Positions 11,491 through 19,240 of a stretch of 64,000 bases of DNA are shown here, in pieces. Within the stretch, counting starts at the first letter, position 1. Each line of letters begins with the position of its first letter. The translations under genes were made by a program, and so were the position numbers. The stretch covers positions 1-64,000 of the forward strand of contig JADZEF010000094.1 in the NCBI GenBank assembly GCA_020850695.1. Direction: 5' to 3'. The notes below the pieces were generated by a model that saw only the letters and a program-made list of their open reading frames with translations, was not told the DNA's origin and did no database searches. Source of the stretch: Planctomycetaceae bacterium (GTDB taxonomy: Bacteria > Planctomycetota > Planctomycetia > Planctomycetales > Planctomycetaceae).

Positions 11491-12630
11491 ATGTCGCACG
11501 AAATTCTCATGGAACGTTCGCGGACGCGTTGGGCCTGCGATGTTCTGCGGCTCCCCTTTGACGTCGCGCCCGATGATGCGCAGCGGGCCATGTTCGACCG
11601 GATCCGAGAGCAGGGTTTTGAACCCGAGCCCGCCACACGGGAAGCGATAGAAGTCGTTCAGGGCAGGACTCTGGAGGACGCATCGCTCATGACACGGTCC
11701 GAATGGCAGCGGTCCGTCCATGAGTCGCTTCGGCGCGAAATCGAGCAGTTCGCCGGGCGATTCTTCGGCTTGGACCCGCGGTCAAGGGAGAACGAGTGGC
11801 GGGCTCTGCATGACCGAGCGAAAGACTTTCCGCGACTGCAGGGACGCCTCGAAAGGCTTCAACCCGGACTGGCGATCCCGTCGCAGATTCCGCCCGGCGC
11901 TTCACCGGAAGTCGAGCGCCACATCCGGGGTCTGATGGCTGTCTTCGTGGCGTCGCCCACGAAGCGGCACGAGGCTATCCGCGAGGCGGGGTTCGATCTG
12001 CCTCGCCCGCAGATGAGAAAGCTCGCCCGTTTCGTCCGCCGGACGCTGCCGGAATTCGCGACGGTCGAACCCGCTCTGGTCGATCGCCTCACTCGGGGTG
12101 AGCCCGCCAGAACCGGTCCGGAAATCACTGTGTCGACCTCGTCCGGCGTCACGGGACCGCGCTCGGACTCGCAGAATTACCTTCCCGTCGCCCTGTTCAT
12201 TTCGCTTGCGATCTTGTTCTTCCGCGCCGTCTCGGCATTCAGCCCTGCCAACAGAGCGGAGGAAAGGCCGACAGCTATTGCCGCACCGCCGTTCTCATCG
12301 CCGGAGAGGCTGCCCGGCTATCGAACCGCCGAGTCGGCAAGGGAAACTTCGCAGCGACTGGAAAAATGGCAACAGGAGCAGCGCAGGGAGCGTCAGGCTC
12401 TTCAACAGCGCCGTCTGGATGAATTGAAAAGACGGACCTCGCCCCAACGCAAAGCGGTCGATACCGAGGAGCCAGCGATTGCTGAAATCCCGGAACCGCC
12501 TCGAAAGGACCCCGCACGCGGCGATTCGGTCCTGAGGCAGCTTCTTGAACTGAGGGGCCGGATGGATCAGAACCTGCGACGATTGGAAAAAAAGGAAGCG
12601 AGTGACGAGCAGGGGCGTAGTACGTTTTAG
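11491..12630 (+). CDS. Membrane protein of unknown function, paralog 1
   Basis: This unknown protein has 379 residues. It has an N-terminal helical cytoplasmic domain (about 1-190) that opens with WACDVLRLPFDVAPDDAQRA, recalling helix I-II of J domains without the HPD turn. One TM segment follows near residues 229-249 (LPVALFISLAILFF), then a charged coiled-coil-like C-terminus rich in Glu, Arg and Gln. It is clearly paralogous to the gene at 13073, sharing the FDRIRE motif, the EW..SV segment, DFPR and the KRH motif in the same order. The start is the ATG at 11491. Its last codons and stop are contributed by the inserted element at 12613; before insertion the frame would have ended at a TAA at 12993-12995. 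Confidence 0.75.
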   Translation: MSHEILMERSRTRWACDVLRLPFDVAPDDAQRAMFDRIREQGFEPEPATREAIEVVQGRTLEDASLMTRSEWQRSVHESLRREIEQFAGRFFGLDPRSRENEWRALHDRAKDFPRLQGRLERLQPGLAIPSQIPPGASPEVERHIRGLMAVFVASPTKRHEAIREAGFDLPRPQMRKLARFVRRTLPEFATVEPALVDRLTRGEPARTGPEITVSTSSGVTGPRSDSQNYLPVALFISLAILFFRAVSAFSPANRAEERPTAIAAPPFSSPERLPGYRTAESARETSQRLEKWQQEQRRERQALQQRRLDELKRRTSPQRKAVDTEEPAIAEIPEPPRKDPARGDSVLRQLLELRGRMDQNLRRLEKKEASDEQGRSTF

Positions 12631-12972
12631 TTGCAGGAATTGCCCAGTTTCAGCTTTGAGACACGAGGGGAACGAAAGTGTCCTGTACGCCAAAGGCGTT
12701 CCATCCGATAGCCCAGCGTCGCGAACGGAGTGAGCGCACGCTGGGAATGGCCGGAAAGTTTTCAGATACCCCAACGGGGTTCCATCCGAACGGGCCAGAT
12801 GCTCGTTATGGAACCCCGTTGGGGTACCTGATGAAATAGATGCCCCACCCAGCGTGCGCTCGCCAGGCCTCGCGACGCTGGGCTATCTGATGAAACGCCT
12901 TTGGCGTAGTGGGGCTTGCAACGTCATTCAAGTCTACCACGACAGGCAATGCAGGAATCCGCTCCTACGCCC
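12613..12972 (+). mobile_element. MITE-like palindromic element, copy A (360 bp, 8-bp target duplication)
   Basis: The element runs from GGGCGTAG (12613-12620) to its complement CTACGCCC (12965-12972) and is flanked on both sides by ACGAGCAG (12605-12612 and 12973-12980), a perfect 8-bp target-site duplication. The central 223 bp (12686-12908) is one large nested palindrome: ACGCCAAAGGCGTT with AACGCCTTTGGCGT, GATAGCCCAGCGTCGCGA with TCGCGACGCTGGGCTATC, GCGCACGCTGGG with CCCAGCGTGCGC, and ATACCCCAACGGGGTTCCAT with ATGGAACCCCGTTGGGGTAC. It holds no ORF. It is the reverse complement of the element at 34204-34565, with roughly fifteen differences in the central part by eye. It supplies the stop of the upstream gene and adds about 365 bp between the two paralogs. 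Confidence 0.85.
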
Positions 12973-13072
12973 ACGAGCAGGGCCAGGGGAGATAAGTTTC
13001 GCTCTCGTTGAGAGCTCGCTGCACCTCGAACGATCGGCGGAACATCGAAGTATTGAGTGGCGATCACAGGTC

Positions 13073-14152
13073 ATGTCGCACGAATCCACAACTCCCGGCA
13101 CCGCGGATCAATGGGCCCGCGATGTCCTGATGATTCCCGCAGAGGCGGCTCGCGAGGACGCGGCGCGTGCGTTGTTTGATCGCATTCGGGAAAGCCGCTT
13201 TGCGCCGAGCAAGGCAACGGTCGAAGCCATGTCGGTCGTGATCCATGGGGCCGGGCACTGGGCCACGATGTCGGCGCTGCCGGAGTGGCGGACTTCGGTC
13301 GAAACACGGCTCCAGGAGGACGTCGAGCGGTTCTTCACACACTATTTCTCCCTTGCGCCGGAAACTCGCCGCGAGCACTGGCAGGAACTGGTGAAGCGGG
13401 CGACCGACTTCCCGCGCATCCGGATCCGGCTCGCACGGCTCGAATCGGGCTTGTCGACTCCTGGCCAGCCGCCGCTCACCGCGACGGCCGAAGTGCAGGC
13501 GATGATGCGGCGGCTGATGTCGGTGTATCTCGCGCCGCCCGGAAAGCGTCATGCCGCATTGCAGCAGGCGGATCTGTTGAACGCTCCAGAGCAATCCCGG
13601 CACACGGCTCGGCAGATTCAGCGCAGCTATCCGCTCTGGGGACGGCTCGATCCGACGCTCCTCACGCATCTCGCGGGCAACGCACCGCCGGTTCGTCGCG
13701 TCCGTGCGCCCGAGCCGGTCGCTCCGTCGACGGAAGAAACGGGCAGCTATATGCCGGTGACTCTGATCGTGTTCGTCATCGTCGGAGTGATCCGGCTGGC
13801 GATGTTCGCGTCCGGAAGCTCGAGTTCGCACCACAACACCACGACGAGTTATCCCAAACCGCAAATCTCGATCCCTCCCGTCGGCCATGGGGGATCGGAT
13901 CGAATCCTGCAGGAACTTCGAGCCAGCATCAACGGAGATCGGCGGTTGAGTGAGCACCGGGAACGGCTGGAGCGTGAATTCGACACGATCACCAATGAGC
14001 CGGCCGCGGCGGAGATTCCCGGGGAGCCGCTGGATGACTCTTTGGAGATGCGGAGAAAGGACCTCGCAGCGCAAATCAAGAGCCGGCGGGCAGCCGAAAT
14101 CGGCACGCGCATTCTCTTCGGACTTCCTCCGCAGACGGAGAAGTCTCCGTGA
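13073..14152 (+). CDS. Membrane protein of unknown function, paralog 2
   Basis: This 359-residue paralog of the gene at 11491 has the same architecture: a helical cytoplasmic domain (about 1-195, opening WARDVLMIPAEAAREDAARA), one TM segment at about 225-245 (MPVTLIVFVIVGVIRLAMF), a Ser/His/Thr-rich stretch and a charged helical C-terminus. The start is the ATG at 13073, which repeats the MSHE opening of paralog 1; a longer frame upstream is non-coding in character and runs into the mobile element. Its stop TGA overlaps the GTG start of the J-like gene (GTGA at 14149-14152), which implies translational coupling. The function is unknown; the three genes probably form one functional unit. Confidence 0.75.
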   Translation: MSHESTTPGTADQWARDVLMIPAEAAREDAARALFDRIRESRFAPSKATVEAMSVVIHGAGHWATMSALPEWRTSVETRLQEDVERFFTHYFSLAPETRREHWQELVKRATDFPRIRIRLARLESGLSTPGQPPLTATAEVQAMMRRLMSVYLAPPGKRHAALQQADLLNAPEQSRHTARQIQRSYPLWGRLDPTLLTHLAGNAPPVRRVRAPEPVAPSTEETGSYMPVTLIVFVIVGVIRLAMFASGSSSSHHNTTTSYPKPQISIPPVGHGGSDRILQELRASINGDRRLSEHRERLEREFDTITNEPAAAEIPGEPLDDSLEMRRKDLAAQIKSRRAAEIGTRILFGLPPQTEKSP

Positions 14153-15630
14153 GCACGCTGCCCGACAATCCGGACGATTGGCCGCGCGATCCGTTTCAGT
14201 TGCTGGGAATCACGTCGCAAGCCGAGACGGACGACGTTCGTCGGGCGTATACGCGGCTTGTGCGGCGGTATCGTCCGGACGAGGCCCCGCACGAGTTCCA
14301 GAAGATCCGCGCCGCCTATGAATTGGCGAATCAACTCATCGAACTGCGGTCGACGCACGGCCCCCTGAGCGTCTCGGCCGAGGCGGACGGATCGTTGCGT
14401 GTTCAGACCACGGGGCCGTCGAGCGAGCCGGACGCGGACGCGTCGACGGATGGTCCGCAGTCGCCCCAGGCCGACGTCGATCGCTCCTTCCCGCATTCGC
14501 GGCATGACAGTCGGAACCCAGAATCTCCGGCATCGAGTGCTTCAAACCCATTGGATGCCGCGTGGAACCTCGCCCGCAACGGCGATCCGGACGGAGGACG
14601 CGCGGCCCTGCTCTCGCTGCGCGATGCGGCCCCTCACGATCCCGAGCCGTGGTTGAGACTGTTCTGGCTGCACGTCCTCGTCCCGCAGCTCGACCGGGAG
14701 CGGAATGCCGGGGATTGGCTGCTGGGGGGTCTGCAGGCGACAGCCCTCTCGCCTCGGTTGCTGGACGTCTATTGTGACGAGCTTCGGCGCTCTCCAGTCT
14801 TGGTTCGCAGCGATGCAGGTGACTCGCTGCTGGCGGTCGACGCTCCGCGTGAGCGATTGTTCGAAGCCTCGCGTTCCCGCTGGCGGGCGGCGGCGTACGT
14901 CAACGCCTGGGAGCGGATCGATCGCGACCTGGATCATCTCCGCACGCGGCTGATGATCGACCATCCGGACGACTGGGTCAGCCAGATCTTCGCTGCGCTG
15001 GATCATGCGGTATGGTCGAGCCAGGACGGCGCACAGCGGCTGGCATCACGATGCCGCCACGAATTGGCCGGCTTTCGCGACCGGGAGCTCGCGCTGTCGC
15101 ACGAGTATGAGCGACACGCGTTTCTGCTAGAGCTGGCCAGCGATCCGAACATGTCAGCCAACGAGCCGATGCGGCGGCTCATACGGAATTCGTGGACGAG
15201 CCCGATCGCGGACATTCTTCCGGACTTCGAACGTCTCGTTCAGGAATGGGTTGCTTTTCCTGCGGGGGCGCTACAGACAGTGACGTCTTTCGCCCACGCG
15301 TCGCCCGTGGGGTTCGACCAGCTCTGGCGCGTGATGCGGCAGCTTCCGGTTCGCGAGGAGTTGCGGCCAAGCCAGCAGCGTGTCACGGATCTCGGACCGC
15401 TGATGACGCAGTACTTTTCGACCCTTTCGGGGGTCGACTACATGGCGTGGCGGTCGAGCTTTCTGGAATTCTGCCTGCAAGAGGTGATCTGGCCGGAAGA
15501 GTTCGTCGAGTATCTTTCACGCCGGCCGTCCTGGATGAATGCGGGACCCGCGGCGGAAGAGATTGTGAACGATGCGGTCCTGCGGTGCATCGCGTGCGGG
15601 GGGCTGGTGTTTCTGGCGTCGATGGGTTGA
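14149..15630 (+). CDS. J-domain-like protein with degenerate HPD motif
   Basis: This is a 493-residue protein. Residues 13-62 match a J domain (DPFQLLGITSQAETDDVRRA ... FQKIRAAYELAN), but the invariant HPD of the Hsp70-stimulating loop reads RPD (R42-P43-D44). A low-complexity Ser/Pro/Asp linker follows to about residue 130. The rest is helical, with TPR-like character near WNLARNGDPDGGRAALLSLR; no other domain was recognised. There is no signal peptide or TM. The start is a GTG at 14149 that overlaps the preceding stop. The loss of the His suggests it may not stimulate DnaK ATPase in the normal way. It may instead use the J fold as a scaffold with the two membrane paralogs encoded upstream. 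Confidence 0.75.
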   Translation: MSTLPDNPDDWPRDPFQLLGITSQAETDDVRRAYTRLVRRYRPDEAPHEFQKIRAAYELANQLIELRSTHGPLSVSAEADGSLRVQTTGPSSEPDADASTDGPQSPQADVDRSFPHSRHDSRNPESPASSASNPLDAAWNLARNGDPDGGRAALLSLRDAAPHDPEPWLRLFWLHVLVPQLDRERNAGDWLLGGLQATALSPRLLDVYCDELRRSPVLVRSDAGDSLLAVDAPRERLFEASRSRWRAAAYVNAWERIDRDLDHLRTRLMIDHPDDWVSQIFAALDHAVWSSQDGAQRLASRCRHELAGFRDRELALSHEYERHAFLLELASDPNMSANEPMRRLIRNSWTSPIADILPDFERLVQEWVAFPAGALQTVTSFAHASPVGFDQLWRVMRQLPVREELRPSQQRVTDLGPLMTQYFSTLSGVDYMAWRSSFLEFCLQEVIWPEEFVEYLSRRPSWMNAGPAAEEIVNDAVLRCIACGGLVFLASMG

Positions 15631-15695
15631 GGCGGTCGCCGGCCGCGTCCGCCAGAATCACGTGAAAGTCACCCGGTCTGGGCGCTGAGCTCTCT

Positions 15696-17663
15696 TCACG
15701 GTCGGCGACGCGGCGGAGGGCGATTATTGTTCTGGCCGGGGGGGGCGTGGAGACGGTCGCGATATTTCTTGTAAGCCGCTTCGAGTTCCTTGAACGTCCC
15801 TTTCCCATCTCGGTTCGTGTCGACCTTCTTGAAGACGTGCTCTGGAAGTTCGTCTATGGTCAGCTCGTTGTCTCCATTGAGATCGAACTTCGCGAACTCC
15901 TTCCTGATGTCAGGGGGGCCCATCGGCCCGTTGCCGGGCATGGGGGGGTCGGGGCGTGTAACAGGGGGCTTGGGCTGCGCGGGGGCGGGAGGCTTTGCGG
16001 CGGGCTCGGCCGTCCCCGGTTTCACTTTCTCGGCAGGTGGCGAGAGGGGCTCTTTCTTCTCGCCGCCGCTGGAAGCGACGGAATTTTCGGGCGATGCGGG
16101 AGCTGAAACGGTTGGAACGGAGTCGCCCGCCGGCAGATCGGTCGGCGGGGCTTTCGCGACAGTCTCGGGCGGGGCGTCCGAGGGGGCCGCCGGAGAAGTC
16201 TCGGGCCGGTCGGGTTCTTCGGCCGCGACGGATTCAGGCCCAGACGACTTTAAAAGAGTCGCATCGGATACCGGAGGTTCAACGTCGGTTTGTTCGTCGG
16301 AAGCCGCCGGTGAAACAGAAGCTGCGGAGGCCGGGCTCGCCTGGGCCAGGTTGGTGGATGCCGCGGAACCGGAGGGCAAAGTCGAAGGATTTCCCTGGAA
16401 GAGTCGTGGAAGAAGCAGCACCGCACCGACTCCAATGGCGATGCCGATCCCCATCAACACCAGAGGTTGCGGGCGGCGCTCTTCGGCGCGGAGGTTCGTG
16501 CGTGAGGCCGCACGCCGCCGCGGCGGTTCGGGCAGTTTGTCCTTGCGGCTGGCCAGCAGGGCTTCCCACTCGGTGTCGTCCGCGCCGCCGCGGGTCTGCT
16601 GAGAGGCGTCTTTGGGGTCGGAATGCGGACCGCTCGCCGCGGGACCTGGAGGCAGTTCCATGGTCCCGTTTTCGTTGCCCGGCTTCCCTTTCAAGAAATT
16701 GCTCAGCGCCTGTCCGAGATCGCGCATGCTGGCATAGCGCTGAGCCGGGTCTTTCGCCATCGCCTTGGCGCAGATGGCGGCGATGTCCGGGGACAATTCT
16801 GGTCGCAGTTCGCGAACCGGTTTGGCTTCGACATGCAGGATCTGCCCGAGGATCCCGGCGATGTTTCCTCGGAAGGGCTGCGTGGCGGTCAGCAGTTCGT
16901 AGAGGATGACGCCGAGGCTGTAGATGTCGGTCGCGGGGCCAAGGTCTGCCCTGCCCTGCACCTGCTCGGGGGACATGTAGGCCGGCGTGCCGACGGCGAG
17001 CCCTTCCTGGGTGAGCCGCGCCTGCGAGGCGTCCTGCAGGTTTCGCGCGAGGCCGAAATCCATCAGGATCGGCTCGTTGCGGCGGTCGATCATGATGTTG
17101 CCGGGCTTCAGATCGCGATGGATGATCCCGTGGTCGTGGGCTTCCTGAATCGCGAAGGCGAGCTTGCGGACGACGGCGGCGGCCTGACGCTCGGCCTGGG
17201 GGCGGCCGGGCTTGATGTAGTCGCTGAGGGGGCGGCCTTCGATGTAGCCCATCGCCATGTATCGCACGCCCCCGCTATCCCCCGCGTCATAGACGGGACA
17301 GATATTGGGATGCGTGATGACCGCTGCAGAGCGAGCCTCGCGGAAGAAGCGTTCGACCGCATCGGCCGGGGCGGGATCGCTGAAGCTCGGAATCTTCAGC
17401 GCAACGGGCCGGTCGAGGTCGAGGTCGCGGGCGAGATAGACACTCCCCATGCCGCCGCGGCCGAGAAGTTTCTCGATACGATACCGCCCCAGCGGATACG
17501 CGGGGAGCGCCTCCGTGGCGGGAAGGCTTTGAAACGAGGGGACAGGCTGTGCGCCGGTCGGCGCCGCTTGGGTGGCGTAAACGTCATCGCGCGGCGCTTG
17601 AGCGGAAGACGCGTCTTCGGAAGCGGATCCGGCACGAGCCTCGGCGGCAGAGGAAGTGGTCAT
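15696..17663 (-). CDS. Transmembrane Ser/Thr protein kinase with C-terminal EF-hands
   Basis: This 655-residue Hanks-type kinase has its kinase domain at about residues 60-320: glycine loop GRGGMGSVY (near 68), VALKIPSF, catalytic HRDLKPGNIM (near 184), DFGLA and GTPAYMSPEQ, all intact. One TM helix lies near residues 400-420 (VLMGIGIAIGVGAVLLL). The region beyond is about 165 residues of Ser/Pro/Glu/Ala-rich linker. It ends in two EF-hand loops, DLNGDNELTIDE (about 594-605) and DTNRDGKGTFKE (about 615-626), followed by a Pro/Arg tail. The kinase end is cytoplasmic and the calcium-binding end would lie outside the membrane. The start is the ATG at 17663, with AGGAA upstream. The substrate is unknown. 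Confidence 0.92.
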   Translation of the reverse strand: MTTSSAAEARAGSASEDASSAQAPRDDVYATQAAPTGAQPVPSFQSLPATEALPAYPLGRYRIEKLLGRGGMGSVYLARDLDLDRPVALKIPSFSDPAPADAVERFFREARSAAVITHPNICPVYDAGDSGGVRYMAMGYIEGRPLSDYIKPGRPQAERQAAAVVRKLAFAIQEAHDHGIIHRDLKPGNIMIDRRNEPILMDFGLARNLQDASQARLTQEGLAVGTPAYMSPEQVQGRADLGPATDIYSLGVILYELLTATQPFRGNIAGILGQILHVEAKPVRELRPELSPDIAAICAKAMAKDPAQRYASMRDLGQALSNFLKGKPGNENGTMELPPGPAASGPHSDPKDASQQTRGGADDTEWEALLASRKDKLPEPPRRRAASRTNLRAEERRPQPLVLMGIGIAIGVGAVLLLPRLFQGNPSTLPSGSAASTNLAQASPASAASVSPAASDEQTDVEPPVSDATLLKSSGPESVAAEEPDRPETSPAAPSDAPPETVAKAPPTDLPAGDSVPTVSAPASPENSVASSGGEKKEPLSPPAEKVKPGTAEPAAKPPAPAQPKPPVTRPDPPMPGNGPMGPPDIRKEFAKFDLNGDNELTIDELPEHVFKKVDTNRDGKGTFKELEAAYKKYRDRLHAPPGQNNNRPPPRRRP

Positions 17664-17910
17664 CCAGCGTTCCTGTCGCAGGACAAAGTCCCCTCAACGG
17701 GCGACCGTGGTCAGGGACTCGAATGATGAACCGCTTCGGACGGTTTTCCTGAGAGTCTGTCCTCAGAACGGACTTTGGACCGCACTCTCCACATCAATAC
17801 CCGTGAAATGACCGAACTTTCCGTCGGATCAACGGATCGCGCCCCGCTGAGGGCTCTCTTCGGTTGACCCCAGCCGCCCGAATATTCCCTGGGAGACGAC
17901 TTTGCGGTCT

Positions 17911-18873
17911 TTACGCTTTCGGAAAGGCCTTGTTCATCCGCATCAGGATGTCCTTGAGCCGTTCCGCGTTGCCGCCGCGGACCTCGGCCGTCCCCCAGAT
18001 TTCCGTAAACCCTGCTTCGGTCAATGCTTTCGCGACGGCGGGCCAATCGCAGTCATCCTCGCCAATCTCGGCGTTGAAGCCTTTGTACTTGCCCTCCTTG
18101 TCCGCGATGCTGCGGCTGAAGCCCTTGATGTCGAGCTTGCCGATCCGCTTGCCGAGAGCCTGTACCCAGTGCTGCGGCCAGCCGTAATGGACGATGTTGC
18201 CGACGTCGAAGTAGGCACCGACGACCGGGCTGTCGAACTCGTCGATGTAGCGGGCCATCTCCAGCGGGCTGAGGAGGAAGTTGTTCCAGACGTTCTCGAA
18301 GAGGATCCGGATGCCGAGCTCGCCGGCGAGCGGGATGGCCTTCTTGATTTCGGCCTGTGACCGCTTGTAGGCATCGGCGTAGCTGACGTCGCGATTGACG
18401 ACCGCGGGGACCAGCAGCACCGACGTGCCGCCATACGCTTTGGAGTCGCGAATCGCCTGCTCAAGGGCGGTTACGCCCTGCGCCCGCACGGCTTCGTCCG
18501 GATGCGACAGCGTCTGCTTCCAATGGACCGAATCGACGACGCCGTGGATGGTCAGCCCCGATTTGTCGCGGGCTTCGAGGACTTCGTCGAGCTTGAGCGG
18601 GCTCGGGCTGTCGAGTTCGACCCCGTCGTAGCCGAGTTCTTTCAGCCCTTTGAACTTCTCTGCCAGCGTGCCGGGGATCTGCACCATTCCGATCTTGACC
18701 GCTTTTTTCACGGTGAGCGGGACCTGGCCACCGTTGGCCGCTCCGGTCGTCTCGGACTTCGCGGTTTGTCCGGCCTGGGAATCGCGGGCCGTCAACAGGC
18801 CGGTTGCGGCCACAGCCGCGGCCGAGAGGGCGGAAGCTTCGAGAAAGCTGCGGCGGGAGAGAAAGTCTTGCAT
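17911..18873 (-). CDS. Tat-exported sugar phosphate isomerase/epimerase-like TIM barrel
   Basis: This 320-residue protein opens with the twin-arginine signal LSRRSFLEASALSAAAVAAT, then an Ala-rich h-region and a cut near ARDSQAG. The body is a xylose-isomerase-like TIM barrel: GYDGVELDSPSP, TIHGVVDSVHW, GGTSVLLVPAVV, RILFENVWNNFL (metal-ligand Glu), GAYFDVGNIVHYG (Asp/His) and KLDIKGFSRS. Such proteins typically bind a divalent metal and isomerise or epimerise sugars. Export by Tat fits folding with a metal in the cytoplasm. It lies upstream of the kinase gene on the same strand, 247 bp away. The substrate is not predictable. Confidence 0.85.
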   Translation of the reverse strand: MQDFLSRRSFLEASALSAAAVAATGLLTARDSQAGQTAKSETTGAANGGQVPLTVKKAVKIGMVQIPGTLAEKFKGLKELGYDGVELDSPSPLKLDEVLEARDKSGLTIHGVVDSVHWKQTLSHPDEAVRAQGVTALEQAIRDSKAYGGTSVLLVPAVVNRDVSYADAYKRSQAEIKKAIPLAGELGIRILFENVWNNFLLSPLEMARYIDEFDSPVVGAYFDVGNIVHYGWPQHWVQALGKRIGKLDIKGFSRSIADKEGKYKGFNAEIGEDDCDWPAVAKALTEAGFTEIWGTAEVRGGNAERLKDILMRMNKAFPKA

Positions 18874-19240
18874 GACATCACCACGAAGTTTCGGGGAACA
18901 GTCCGGGGGCCGGGACCAGAATCCGCCGGCACAGAAGTCCGAGAAAACGTTCCCGATCAGGAACTCCGCATCGTACCGGTCCCTTCACACGCCTTCAACA
19001 AGCAGCCGGGCGTGGCGAAAGATCCAGCGACGTCTTCGGAAACCAACCGCATCAATTCGACCGACTCGACCGCTAAAGTCGCTTTTGCTTTGACGACCGC
19101 ATCGAGCGGGGGTACCATCGAAAAGATCAAACGTAACGCATAGGTTATTGCGTCCGAGTGAAAGGCCTCACGTTCGACTCGGACCACCCGCCTTTTCTCC
19201 CCTCGATTTTCCCGCCTTCCGTTCTCCACGGAGACGTCCG
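18874..19240. other. Divergent intergenic region, no gene
   Basis: This region separates the Tat-exported TIM barrel (minus) and the PPC-domain gene (plus). It must contain both promoters. No supportable ORF, strong hairpin or repeat was seen. Confidence 0.5.

Noticed and set aside
12613-12972. Rho-independent terminator for the upstream gene
   Set aside because: The palindrome is far too large and there is no U-tract; the target duplication and second copy explain it better as an inserted element.
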